Shown here: positions 34,918 through 43,895 of the stretch, piece by piece | Layout of the letters: every line of letters begins with the position of its first letter | How positions within the stretch are numbered: position 1 is the stretch's first letter | From: Candidatus Sysuiplasma superficiale | GTDB taxonomy: Archaea; Thermoplasmatota; Thermoplasmata; Sysuiplasmatales; Sysuiplasmataceae | Reading direction: 5' to 3' | DNA: 64,000 nt | NCBI GenBank assembly: GCA_019720975.1 | Contig: JAGVSJ010000006.1 | Coordinates: forward strand, 1 to 64,000 | Position numbers and translations under genes: made by a program | The notes under the pieces: generated by a model | Databases searched by the model: none | Told to the model about the DNA's origin: nothing | Seen by the model: only the letters and a program-made list of their open reading frames with translations

Positions 34918-35910
34918 TTGCGTGGAAGCAGCCGAATGATCATGTCCAGAACTCCTCTCCGTATAAGCTTTCTCGGTGGAGGAACGGATTTGCGTGAATA
35001 TTACATATCCCGAGGCGGTGCTGTAGTATCGGCTTCCATAGACAGATATATACACATAATTGTGAACAGGAAATTCGATGAAAAAATCAGAGTTTCATAC
35101 TCGAAAACAGAAATAGTTGAATCGGTCGACGAACTGAAACATCCACTTGTCAGGGAAGCGCTGAAGATGCTTGGCATTGATAAAGGTGTCGAGATTGTGA
35201 GTATTTCCGACATACCTTCAGAGGGCACCGGCCTTGGTTCATCCAGCAGCTTTACGGTTGGCCTTCTCAATGCACTCCACGCTTGGATAGGTGAACATTC
35301 ACCTGCAAGGCAGCTCGCAGAGGAAGCCTGCAGAATAGAAAGGGAAATAGTAAGAGATCCCGGAGGAATGCAGGACCAGTATATTGCAGCCTTCGGTGGA
35401 TTGCGCCTCTTTGAGTTCATGCCAAACGGATCCGTCCATGCAAATCATGTTCTGATGAGCGACGAAGGGAGAAGGATGCTGGATGAGAGCCTGATGCTCT
35501 TTTACACGGGGATCACCAGAAGCTCATCATCCATTTTGACGGACCAGATACGGGGCATAGAGGGGAAAATCGAAAACTACGACAGAATGAAGAAGATGGC
35601 ATACAGATGCGCAGAACTCCTTGAAAAGATGGATATTGAGGGTGTGGGTGGCCTGCTGGATGAGGGATGGAACATCAAAAAGTCCCTCAGCAACGGCATT
35701 TCTAACGGCAGGATAGACGAATTCTATGAGAGGGCAAAAAGGGCAGGGGCCTACGGCGGAAAGATTACTGGTGCCGGAGGTGGCGGCTTTCTGCTGCTTC
35801 TTGTGGATCCGGCAAAGAGACATGCTGTCTCCAGTGAGCTGTCGGAGCTCAAGCAGGAGCTTATTTCAATCGATGCGCTTGGCAGCAGGATAGTCTATGT
35901 GGGCGACTGA
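34918..35910 (+). CDS. GHMP-family sugar kinase (D-glycero-D-manno-heptose 7-phosphate kinase-like)
   Basis: A 330-residue GHMP kinase, probably phosphorylating C1 of a heptose phosphate or related sugar. Motifs: RTPLRISFLGGGTD (about 10-23), the phosphate loop GTGLGSSSSFTVGLLNAL (about 102-119), and the third motif KITGAGGGGFLLLL (about 282-295). The start is uncertain: TTG at 34918 lies 12 nt after GGAGG, while ATG at 34936 matches the family start MIMSRTPLR. Together with the nucleotidyltransferase at 37234 it could make an activated heptose for surface glycans. Confidence 0.88.
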   Translation: MRGSSRMIMSRTPLRISFLGGGTDLREYYISRGGAVVSASIDRYIHIIVNRKFDEKIRVSYSKTEIVESVDELKHPLVREALKMLGIDKGVEIVSISDIPSEGTGLGSSSSFTVGLLNALHAWIGEHSPARQLAEEACRIEREIVRDPGGMQDQYIAAFGGLRLFEFMPNGSVHANHVLMSDEGRRMLDESLMLFYTGITRSSSSILTDQIRGIEGKIENYDRMKKMAYRCAELLEKMDIEGVGGLLDEGWNIKKSLSNGISNGRIDEFYERAKRAGAYGGKITGAGGGGFLLLLVDPAKRHAVSSELSELKQELISIDALGSRIVYVGD

Positions 35911-36359
35911 GCAATGATGGTGCCATTGCCAGCTGCGGTGGCTGCGGGCTGAAATGGGCTGTCTTGGATCTCAAGGGCAATTGAGTGAGGAGGACACTGA
36001 TGGTGTTGCTCCATTGGCCGGTGAGTTTTTCGCATAATCAATGAGACTGGCAACGGCAATTAGCTCACATTTGCAGTTGACTACATGGAGCATCATCTCC
36101 TTCTCTGCACCATTGCCGTTAACGATGAGGAGTTTTACATGACGGACGCGTACAACGTAATGCGGTGCTGACACATCACATACGCTGAGCATGGAATAGA
36201 AGGTGAGAAGAATTGGCTTGTGACTTTGCCAGGAAGACCGTAAGATGTGGACAATTAAATACATGGTCTGACTATGCGATCGAAGTCATCGGTAAAGCAC
36301 GCTCTGCTGATGCCCTCATGCGGCAGCTTTGATGGCTGACCTGTAGATGGAGATGCCTG
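35911..36359. other. Intergenic region with one doubtful leftward frame
   Basis: A 449-bp gap. An inverted repeat GCAATG-N7-CATTGC lies directly after the kinase stop. A leftward frame (35971-36264, up to 97 codons) has a globular-looking core (HVKLLIVNGNG, CELIAVASLIDYAK) but uses CGC/CGT-type Arg codons unlike its neighbours and matches nothing I know. I do not call it a gene. Confidence 0.4.
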
Positions 36360-37229
36360 ATGCCAAAAAGAACCATCGGAGAACTTGAAAAGGCTGAGGA
36401 AAAATATTCTGCTCTGGTCGAAAAGAGAGACAAGCTCAACAGTGATGCTGCTGAGATCAGAAAAGTGCGCGATATGCTGAACGATCAGAAGAAGAAACTC
36501 TTTGATGAGGTTCTGTCCATCAAAAAACTGAAGGACGAAAAGGCCTCTGAGATGCGTTCCCATAAGCAGAAGAGAAATGAACTCAACGCAAGGGCAAAGG
36601 AACTTATTCAGCTGAAGAGACAACTGTACAGGAGTGCGCCTGACAATGATATATACCGCGAGATTGAGAGGCTGAACAGAGAGTTCGAATACCTTGAGAG
36701 AAGACAGCAGACTGAAGCTCTCACCATACAGGAAGAGAATGAGGTCATACAGAAGATGAGAAACAACCTTTCGGAGAGGACAAGACTCATGTCAATATCC
36801 TCAAAGGGAGAGGAGATCGCAGGCAAACTCACTGATATCAATTCACAGATTGACAGCATATTCATGGAGGCGAGAAGGGAGCATGAGGCAGTCACGTCAC
36901 TCTATGCCGAAGTGCAGGCGCTCGGCGAACAGATGTCAGTCAAATTGAATGAGGCGTCAATACTTGTTAGCGAATCAAACAGGAAACACAAGGAATATAT
37001 TGAAAAGAAGGAGGAGGCCGACAGATGCCATGCGGAGGCAATGGAGATGCGCTCATTCATACTTGAAAGAAGGAAGGAGAGAAGGGAGAAGGCGATCGAA
37101 GGCCGGAAAGCAATCCACGAGCAGAACTTGAATGTCAGGAAAACGCTTTTTGACGAAAAGGCAAGCGAGGAGGAAGCTGACAGACAGTTACAGGAACTGC
37201 TCAAGAGGGGAAAGATCAGCCTGAGGTGA
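36360..37229 (+). CDS. Archaeal coiled-coil protein (COG1340-like)
   Basis: A 289-residue cytosolic protein, almost wholly charged helix with heptad patterns (residues 1-160 and 170-280), interrupted by a short loop near 142-150. The composition and length fit the conserved archaeal COG1340 coiled-coil family, whose function is unknown. ATG start behind GGAGATG. It overlaps the Shine-Dalgarno of the following nucleotidyltransferase, so the two genes are tightly coupled. Confidence 0.8.
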   Translation: MPKRTIGELEKAEEKYSALVEKRDKLNSDAAEIRKVRDMLNDQKKKLFDEVLSIKKLKDEKASEMRSHKQKRNELNARAKELIQLKRQLYRSAPDNDIYREIERLNREFEYLERRQQTEALTIQEENEVIQKMRNNLSERTRLMSISSKGEEIAGKLTDINSQIDSIFMEARREHEAVTSLYAEVQALGEQMSVKLNEASILVSESNRKHKEYIEKKEEADRCHAEAMEMRSFILERRKERREKAIEGRKAIHEQNLNVRKTLFDEKASEEEADRQLQELLKRGKISLR

Positions 37230-37230
37230 T
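37224..37230 (+). promoter_or_regulatory. Shine-Dalgarno that decides an ATA start
   Basis: AGGTGAT, a full match to the 3' end of archaeal 16S rRNA (ATCACCT). It contains the stop codon of the coiled-coil gene and ends 3 nt before the ATA at 37234. Confidence 0.65.
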
Positions 37231-37233
37231 ATC

Positions 37234-38334
37234 ATAAAGGCGGTTGTACTGGCCGGCGGCGAAGGCACGCGGCTCCGGCCACTTACTGAAAACATACCAA
37301 AACCACTCATACCTGTTGCAGGTAGACCGTGTGTTGAATATGCTTTGCGATCACTTGTGAAGGGCGGATTTGAGTCAATAATAGTAACAACCGGCTATCT
37401 GTCTGATAAGCTCATCAGAAGGGTGTCGGACGGAAGGCATGTCGGTGCTTCGGTTGTATACTCCTTCGAGCCGGAACCGGCCGGAACTGCAGGAGCGGTG
37501 AAGGCCGTTTCATCGTTCCTTGACTCCCCTGTAGTTATAATGAGCGGAGATACGCTCATGGATGTTGATATTGCGGCAATATACAGGGACCATATTCGCA
37601 GCGGAGCGGCCGTGACCATGGCTGTCACTGCTGTGCAAGATCCTTCAGAGTTTGGTGTCGTTGAGCCGGATAGCGACGGATTTGTCCGGAGATTTCAGGA
37701 AAAGCCGAGAAGGGAGGAGGCTTTTTCAAACCTCGTAAATGCCGGCGTGTATGTAATAAATCGGGAAGTAATCGACATCATCCCTTCTCAGACGCAGTAC
37801 GATTTTGCTAAGCAGCTCTTTCCGCTTTTACTTCAGAAGGGGATGAAGATAAAAACTCACAGGATAGAGGGGATATGGCTCGATATAGGCAGGCCACAGG
37901 ATCTCCACCTGGCAAATCTGGCAATAGTGGATGCTGAGGGAAAGGTGCAGGAGCTTCCCGGTTGCACTGTGTCCGGAAAGATGATAATGCTGCAGAGACC
38001 CGTGTACGGCAACGATGTGGAGTTCAGAGGAAGGTGTTACATAGGGAGGGATGTGAAGCTCGAAGACAGGAACACCATCATCAACTCATGCCTCTACGAC
38101 GGCGTTCATATAGGTTCGGAGACGAGAATTGCTGAAAGCATGCTTCTGGAAGATTCAAGGGTAGGGAAAAACTGTGACATTGTTGAAACAATCCTTTCGC
38201 CAAATTGCAGGGTTGGTGACAACGTCCGCCTTGAAAAATCGGTGATTGGGGAAGGTGTTTTCATCAAGGCGAATTCGAGTCTGATCGGAGCAAATATATC
38301 CCCGCAGCCCAGGGCACACAGGAGTGAACATTAG
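37234..38334 (+). CDS. NDP-sugar nucleotidyltransferase with left-handed beta-helix domain
   Basis: A 366-residue enzyme making an NDP-sugar from a sugar 1-phosphate and NTP. The N-terminal domain begins with the signature KAVVLAGGEGTRLRPLTE (2-19), then IPKPLIPVAGRP, SGDTLMDVD (metal Asp) and EKPRREE. The C-terminal 120 residues hold hexapeptide repeats (GSETRIAES, GKNCDIVET, GDNVRLEKS). The family always starts at MKAV, and here that codon is ATA: there is no ATG, GTG or TTG between the in-frame stop at 37222 and a TTG at 37345, which would delete the nucleotide-binding loop. An exact Shine-Dalgarno sits just upstream. Either ATA (or ATC at 37231) starts the protein, or there is a base error. 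Confidence 0.85.
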   Translation: MKAVVLAGGEGTRLRPLTENIPKPLIPVAGRPCVEYALRSLVKGGFESIIVTTGYLSDKLIRRVSDGRHVGASVVYSFEPEPAGTAGAVKAVSSFLDSPVVIMSGDTLMDVDIAAIYRDHIRSGAAVTMAVTAVQDPSEFGVVEPDSDGFVRRFQEKPRREEAFSNLVNAGVYVINREVIDIIPSQTQYDFAKQLFPLLLQKGMKIKTHRIEGIWLDIGRPQDLHLANLAIVDAEGKVQELPGCTVSGKMIMLQRPVYGNDVEFRGRCYIGRDVKLEDRNTIINSCLYDGVHIGSETRIAESMLLEDSRVGKNCDIVETILSPNCRVGDNVRLEKSVIGEGVFIKANSSLIGANISPQPRAHRSEH

Positions 38335-38339
38335 ACGCC

Positions 38340-39440
38340 TCAGAGTATGCCTGCCTGCGTAAGCTTTTCCGGCAGGTAGGTGTCGGTAACATAGTCGAGA
38401 CCATACTTTGCCAGCGCCTGCTGTTCAGCCTTCTTCCTGTTCTCCAGCATGGTCTCGATCTCTGATTTCCAGAAGGGGTCATTGAAACGCGGATCCGTTA
38501 GTTCGGCTTCGAGTGCCTTTACATCCACGTCAGACAGTTTGTCTGTGGGAAGATCGTAATTAAGTATATCCGATGCAGTTATACCGATGAACTCTGCCGT
38601 CGGCGTCGCAAGATATTCAGATATATGCGCTGTCTTGATTGCGCCGTAGGCAATCGACGCGTGTATCCTGAAAGACCATGGATCGCCATCTGTAAAAGTG
38701 ACGACAGGCAGATGCAGTTCCTCGTTCAGCCTTTTGATGAAGCGTCTCGTACTTCTTGCAGGCTGTCCCTTCAGGTGGACAAGTATGGCACGGAATTTCT
38801 CATCGAAGCCATTCTCCACCAGTCTGTCGAACATACCTCCTGTCTCTATGGCAATCACAAAATCTGCGTCTGAAGAGAGCAATCTTATCTTGTCTTCCTC
38901 GACGTTATATGGTATACTGTATCCCGAGTCACCGACATCGTCCCTGCAGTTGATCTTCTTCTTCTTTCCTTTCCTGTCTGTCTCCTCAACCGTCATATTT
39001 CCGATTACACGGGCACCGTCCTCTTCCGGCCTGAGCTTGAAATCCTCCCTCAGGCACTTGGTTATTATTTCGAGATCCTCTGCAAGTTTGTCTGACTCAT
39101 CCTGCGAATTGAATTTGGCCTTTCCCCAGCCTTCGGAGATGTAATACATCTCCCTCAGAGTCGATGACTTTGCCTCCTTTATCATCTGATCTATGAACTC
39201 CAGCATGTAGACCGTCCTGAGAAGCATGTAGGCGCCGACGGCTTTTTTTGCACTCCTGATACCGGTTGCCCTGCCGTACTTCCAGACGTTCGATTTGCTG
39301 TCAAACCTTATATTTGCCTTGGTTCGAAGAGGCAGTACCATTTTTGGTATGTCCCCGCCCTCTAGCTGATCATAGACCGATTCTGCGATTTCAATAAGTT
39401 TCTGTCTTGCTATTGCAGTGTGACCTTCATCATTCTTCAC
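38340..39440 (-). CDS. top6A: DNA topoisomerase VI subunit A
   Basis: A 366-residue Spo11-like cutting subunit of the type IIB topoisomerase that relaxes and decatenates DNA. The winged-helix domain carries the catalytic tyrosine in [10 protein letters not shown] (about 96-105). The toprim domain shows the acidic [11 protein letters not shown] (about 200-210) and TDGDPW (about 258-264), which bind Mg2+. The length is normal (about 360-380). It overlaps the end of top6B by 11 bp, the usual B-A operon order. Convergent with the nucleotidyltransferase, 5 bp apart. Confidence 0.96.
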   Translation of the reverse strand: MKNDEGHTAIARQKLIEIAESVYDQLEGGDIPKMVLPLRTKANIRFDSKSNVWKYGRATGIRSAKKAVGAYMLLRTVYMLEFIDQMIKEAKSSTLREMYYISEGWGKAKFNSQDESDKLAEDLEIITKCLREDFKLRPEEDGARVIGNMTVEETDRKGKKKKINCRDDVGDSGYSIPYNVEEDKIRLLSSDADFVIAIETGGMFDRLVENGFDEKFRAILVHLKGQPARSTRRFIKRLNEELHLPVVTFTDGDPWSFRIHASIAYGAIKTAHISEYLATPTAEFIGITASDILNYDLPTDKLSDVDVKALEAELTDPRFNDPFWKSEIETMLENRKKAEQQALAKYGLDYVTDTYLPEKLTQAGIL

Positions 39441-41418
39441 TCAGTTCCCCTCCTTCCTCATCATAGTCTGCCTCCTCCTCGTTATCCTTCAGTTCTCCTT
39501 CCAAATCGAATGTCTTTATACCCCAGTCACCTGGCAATGGTTCCGCTCCTATCACCATAACCGGATTGATTTCACTGACATAGATCTCATTTTCAGTGTA
39601 ATCATCCCTTTCCACTCCTTTCAGTGCAAAGTTCACCGTGACGATTCCAAGAGGCTGAAGTCTGCCTATCTCCCATGTCAGTTTGCCATCATCGGAAATC
39701 TCGACTGGATGGGGGGTTAAGGAGGATCTGTCGAGATTTGCGGCAGGAATAAGTGCATGAAGCTTAAGATCCTGTTTCTTTGAGGTGTAGTTTCTTATCC
39801 TAATCGTGGAAATAGCGGCTCTCTTCTTTGAGTCGTATTCCACAGAGTCTTCAATGTAAATGACGTTCATTATCTTGGTTATGGTTCTTGATATGTCAGG
39901 TACCGGCTTGCTCAGTACAGCAGAAGTCTTTTCGGCGATCTTCGGTATTATTTCGGTCACGATGTCAAACTTAACGGAAGCTTTGCTCTTGGTTTCCTTC
40001 TTGTTGAGGTGGGATTTCAGGTTCCTGGCACATATCTTGAGCGCGAGGTCTATCTCCTGCATTATTTCAGGTATGGCAGCAATAGCCTCCTTGGATTCTG
40101 ATGTGAATGGGAGTTTTGTCGATAGCACATGCACGAGAATCACAGCCGGGCCGAACGGTATACCTGTCCCTCCCCGCTGCTCAAGTCCGTATCTTCTCCA
40201 GTCCACATTCTCTATTGCCTGGGTGATTGCGCATGCACCCTGCTGATACAGCAGAGGGACACGGTTGGCGTATCTCATAATTGTGACAGGCTGATCAGGC
40301 TGGAGCTCACCTCCGTAGACTATACCCACTTCCACCTGAAACGGATTCCCGTTATAGACTGCAGGCTGTCTTGTAACCGGCTGTGCGTAGAATTCAGGCT
40401 TCAGGCTCCCCAGCACGTTCTTCAGTCCACGCTTTATCAGAGATTCACCAATCGGGCTTAGGCAGTCTGTCTGAGGTGCCATTATCTTTGTCTGGGATAT
40501 TGCACCGAGCAGTGCCTTTGCCTGCTCAAGCGTTATGTCCTTCGGTCTCTTTTCAGGAGATATCATTGCCTTTTCGCATATCTCCCTGGCTACCCTGTCG
40601 CTGATACGCGAGAATTCATTCTTCAGAAAGGAAGCTAGGCGCTTCTCATCTGTATAGGAAAGCATGTTTATGAGCGTTCCAATTTCAAGGCCATAGGGGT
40701 GTGGCTGTATCTCAATTGCCTTCGGTGGCATGGTGTCTGTAGCCCTTTCAAACCTGTAGGTCCTTCCGTCAGGGTCGGTGTAAGTGATTGTGGCGTGCGG
40801 ATTTACGACCGCTGTGCTTCTGAGATATTCCATCACGGACTGCTTACCTGTGACGTATCTCCCCACAGTCGCGAACTCAACCTTTGTACCGTGTGGTATC
40901 CTCTTCCCTTCCTCCTCCCAGATGACGTGGTCTTCTCTCAACACGACAGGTTTGTTCTTCTTAGTATCTATTGTCAGATCAATGTCATTGGCAACATCGG
41001 ACTCAGCAACCTTTGATCGTATGTGTGTTGCCTGTCCTGTTGTTATCTGTGAATACATCACCACAGCGGAAATGCCAATGCCCTGCTGCCCTCTTGACTG
41101 CCTTATGGCGTGGAAACGTGACCCGTACAGCAGACGGCCAAAGACGTTGGGTATCTGTGTCCTGACAACCCCTGGACCATTATCCATCACGGACACCCTG
41201 TACTCCGTCTGGTTTATTTTCGAAATTGAGACGGAAATATCGGGCAGAATCATGGCCTCCTCACAGGCATCAAGCGAGTTGTCCACAGCTTCCTTCACTG
41301 CGACGATAAGTGCCTTCACAGTGGAATCGAAACCTAAAATCTGCCTGTTCCTTTCAAAAAATTCCGAAACGGAAATTTCCTTCTGCTTTCTGGCCATCTC
41401 CTCTGCTATTGTTGCCAT
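39430..41418 (-). CDS. top6B: DNA topoisomerase VI subunit B
   Basis: A 662-residue ATPase subunit. The GHKL ATPase domain shows [15 protein letters not shown] (N box, about 38-52), DNGPGV (about 74-79) and GQQGIG (lid, about 107-112). The H2TH domain, the transducer with the switch lysine region (STKLPF) and the C-terminal Ig-like domain (about 520-625) follow, then an acidic tail rich in Glu. The ATG at 41418 gives the family start [21 protein letters not shown]; the frame is open to 41499 and a TATA palindrome lies at 41488-41497, so a leader of about 50 nt is expected. Confidence 0.95.
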   Translation of the reverse strand: MATIAEEMARKQKEISVSEFFERNRQILGFDSTVKALIVAVKEAVDNSLDACEEAMILPDISVSISKINQTEYRVSVMDNGPGVVRTQIPNVFGRLLYGSRFHAIRQSRGQQGIGISAVVMYSQITTGQATHIRSKVAESDVANDIDLTIDTKKNKPVVLREDHVIWEEEGKRIPHGTKVEFATVGRYVTGKQSVMEYLRSTAVVNPHATITYTDPDGRTYRFERATDTMPPKAIEIQPHPYGLEIGTLINMLSYTDEKRLASFLKNEFSRISDRVAREICEKAMISPEKRPKDITLEQAKALLGAISQTKIMAPQTDCLSPIGESLIKRGLKNVLGSLKPEFYAQPVTRQPAVYNGNPFQVEVGIVYGGELQPDQPVTIMRYANRVPLLYQQGACAITQAIENVDWRRYGLEQRGGTGIPFGPAVILVHVLSTKLPFTSESKEAIAAIPEIMQEIDLALKICARNLKSHLNKKETKSKASVKFDIVTEIIPKIAEKTSAVLSKPVPDISRTITKIMNVIYIEDSVEYDSKKRAAISTIRIRNYTSKKQDLKLHALIPAANLDRSSLTPHPVEISDDGKLTWEIGRLQPLGIVTVNFALKGVERDDYTENEIYVSEINPVMVIGAEPLPGDWGIKTFDLEGELKDNEEEADYDEEGGELSEE

Positions 41419-41487
41419 CCCATCCGACCTGAACTCACCTGTATCCTCTCTTTCCAGGCGATTTCGTCTGGAAGTAGATAAAACACT

Positions 41488-41497
41488 GTATATATAC
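41488..41497 (-). promoter_or_regulatory. Palindromic TATA box upstream of top6B
   Basis: GTATATATAC read on either strand. It lies 70-80 nt before the preferred ATG of top6B, between top6B and the upstream zinc-ribbon membrane gene. Confidence 0.5.
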
Positions 41498-41555
41498 AAA
41501 ACGCCGACATGGACATTCTCACCCGACTCTCACATGTTGCGATAAGCGCATGTCA

Positions 41556-42584
41556 TCAATCGAACTTTTCACCACAGCTGCTGCACACCTCGGCATCCTC
41601 AGAAACCTCCGCCCCGCAAGAACTGCATGTCCATTTCTCCTTCTTCACTGTCCTTGGCTCCTGTCTCCTTGGCATTCCACGATACTGTGTCTTTGGCGGT
41701 GATGTGTTCTTGCCGGAACGATCATTCGCTTCCTTCATTGGATTAGGGCGCATGGCAAGGAGCCTGTCCTTTCTCCTGTTGTTCTGCCTTATGAGAAGAA
41801 ATACAAACACTATGCCGAAATAGAATATACCGACAAAGATGAACGTCCCCACGCTGTCGGAGATTATTATTCCGGAACTCATGAGAGAAACGAAGGTGGA
41901 GGAAGGTGTGGCGGTAGATGCGGTCGATACAGATGTTTTTATCCAGGTTCCGGAGCTGTTGAGAGCAAAATAGTACACAAACACGAGTCCGGAAGCAAGT
42001 GTAGTGTTGTATACAAAGGTGGTGACTGTCTTCCCTGTGGAAGAGGATGAGGTCGACTCTACCATCATGGTTGAATTTACCACTGTTCCTAGATCGGAGA
42101 GTTTCAATATAACAACGTGTGCAGGTGACAGAGTGTGATTTCCCGCATTGCTGAGCACCGTGGCTTCAAATGTAAAAACAGTATGTCCGTTTCCCATGGA
42201 AGGTGTGACGCCGCCGCCCTGAAAAGTGATGTTTGAACCGGGAGGTACGGTTCCCGGAACAACATCATGGCTTGAGTAAATCACGTTGGAATAGCTCACG
42301 TCAGTCATCAGCGCCACCACAAGAAGAAACACCAGACCAGCGAGCAGTATATTCCTGATCCTCCTGTTTCCCATGTAATAAGGAAGGGCGAAACCTATGA
42401 CCGGCACAAGAAGATATGTGAGGATGAAAAAAGGTGCTGCTATGAGCATGAGTGCGGTGAAGAGACCTGATATCAGGAAGGCGATAGCTACACCTTCTCT
42501 CTTTCCTCGAAGACTGAGAAGACGGGAAATTATGTTCGCGGGTGAACCGCGGGGTGGCCTGCTGTTCTGGCTGCCAGATGCCAT
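41556..42584 (-). CDS. Membrane protein with extracytoplasmic domain and C-terminal zinc ribbon
   Basis: A 342-residue protein of unknown function. Three hydrophobic segments lie near 33-70 and 78-95, then an outside domain of about 130 residues rich in Ser/Thr/Val with many N-x-S/T sequons, a further membrane helix (about 228-262) and a cytosolic basic tail ending in a zinc ribbon C-x2-C-x10-C-x2-C (CSSCGAEVSEDAEVCSSCG). Layout resembles 18350-19033, though the outside domain is new. Same strand as, and 57 bp before, the open frame of top6B, but with its own leader. Confidence 0.7.
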   Translation of the reverse strand: MASGSQNSRPPRGSPANIISRLLSLRGKREGVAIAFLISGLFTALMLIAAPFFILTYLLVPVIGFALPYYMGNRRIRNILLAGLVFLLVVALMTDVSYSNVIYSSHDVVPGTVPPGSNITFQGGGVTPSMGNGHTVFTFEATVLSNAGNHTLSPAHVVILKLSDLGTVVNSTMMVESTSSSSTGKTVTTFVYNTTLASGLVFVYYFALNSSGTWIKTSVSTASTATPSSTFVSLMSSGIIISDSVGTFIFVGIFYFGIVFVFLLIRQNNRRKDRLLAMRPNPMKEANDRSGKNTSPPKTQYRGMPRRQEPRTVKKEKWTCSSCGAEVSEDAEVCSSCGEKFD

Positions 42585-42790
42585 CTATACTTATCTCTCG
42601 GACATCTACAGAAGACATCACGATATAACTGTTTGCAGGAAGCTGCATCGTGTTCTCATCTGTTTTCCGGTCGATGCAATTCGTGAAAATCTTCAGGAAT
42701 AACACTATAATATAAACAGACATTGGTGAGTGGCAGGATAAAGAAATATTTGCCATAACACTCCCCTGATCAAAGAGAGAAGCTGATTGA

Positions 42791-43891
42791 ATGCCTAACA
42801 TAGAAGAGCAGATTAGAGAGATTGAGGAGGAGATCAAAAATACCCCATACAACAAGAAGAGCCAGCATCATATCGGTCTTCTTAAGGCCAAAATGGCCCG
42901 GCTGAGAATGGAATCCGAAAAGAGAAAGTCTTCCGGGGGAACGGCAGAGGGGTACGCTGTCAGGAAAAGTGGAAATGCGACCGTTGCACTCGTTGGATTC
43001 CCATCTGTTGGAAAATCGACTGTCCTGAACAGGATCACCAATGCAGAAAGCGAAGTGGGGGCGTACGCTTTCACAACACTCACAGTTATACCTGGACTGA
43101 TGGAGTACAAGGGAGCGAAGATACAGATTTTGGATCTGCCGGGGCTTATAAAGGATGCGTCTAGAGGGAAGGGAAGGGGGAGGGAGGTGATATCAGTTGT
43201 GAGGACATCTGATCTCATCGTCCTGATGGTTGATGTTTTTGAGAACAATGTCTCCGTCCTTCTGAACGAACTTCACGCAAGCGGAATAAGAACCAACACG
43301 GAGAAACCGAACATATCAATAAGCAGGAAGCCCAGAGGCGGGATCAGCGTCAACTTTACAGTCAAAAACACAAAGCTCACTGAGAGGGACGTGAAATCGA
43401 TATTAGGTGAATTCCAGATATACAATGCCGACGTTGTAATCAGGGAAGATGCTGATGACGACAGACTGATAGATGCGATAACAGGCAACAGGACATACGT
43501 GAAAGCGTTCCTGTGCATAAACAAGCTTGATCTGGCATCGGAGGCGACTGTAAGCGGACTCAGAGAAAAATATGCTTCCCTTGATCCTATCGCAATTTCC
43601 GCAGAGAAAGGTGTCGGTCTTGACGAGCTGAAGGAAAAGATATACAGAAAACTGAGCTTCATCAGGGTTTACATGAAGCCCCCAGGGAGAGAAGCAGATA
43701 TGAAGGAACCCATGCTTATCAGGGGTGGAAGCACCATAGGTGAGATATGTGATTCCCTTCACAGGGATCTAAGGAGAAAGTTCAGATATGCAATCATATG
43801 GGGGCCTTCATCCAGATTTCCCGGGCAGACAGTTGGTGTGGATCACGCAGTCGCCGACGGTGATATAATATCCATTATTGCAAGGAGATGA
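42791..43891 (+). CDS. DRG-family GTPase with TGS domain
   Basis: A 366-residue Obg-superfamily GTPase of the developmentally regulated (DRG/Rbg) type, which binds translating ribosomes. An N-terminal helix-turn region (1-45), then G1 GFPSVGKST (69-77), G3 DLPGLI (about 117-122), G4 NKLD (about 245-248) and the SAEKG G5 region (about 270). The S5-like insert lies between G3 and G4 and a TGS domain closes the protein (about 290-366; VYMKPPG, HAVADGDIISI). Complete and of normal length. It ends 5 bp from the convergent transporter gene. Confidence 0.93.
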   Translation: MPNIEEQIREIEEEIKNTPYNKKSQHHIGLLKAKMARLRMESEKRKSSGGTAEGYAVRKSGNATVALVGFPSVGKSTVLNRITNAESEVGAYAFTTLTVIPGLMEYKGAKIQILDLPGLIKDASRGKGRGREVISVVRTSDLIVLMVDVFENNVSVLLNELHASGIRTNTEKPNISISRKPRGGISVNFTVKNTKLTERDVKSILGEFQIYNADVVIREDADDDRLIDAITGNRTYVKAFLCINKLDLASEATVSGLREKYASLDPIAISAEKGVGLDELKEKIYRKLSFIRVYMKPPGREADMKEPMLIRGGSTIGEICDSLHRDLRRKFRYAIIWGPSSRFPGQTVGVDHAVADGDIISIIARR

Positions 43892-43895
43892 TTCC

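Noticed and set aside
35971..36264. Leftward 97-codon frame after the sugar kinase
   Set aside because: The core looks mildly protein-like, but codon choice differs from all neighbours and there is no ribosome binding site. It would need conservation evidence.
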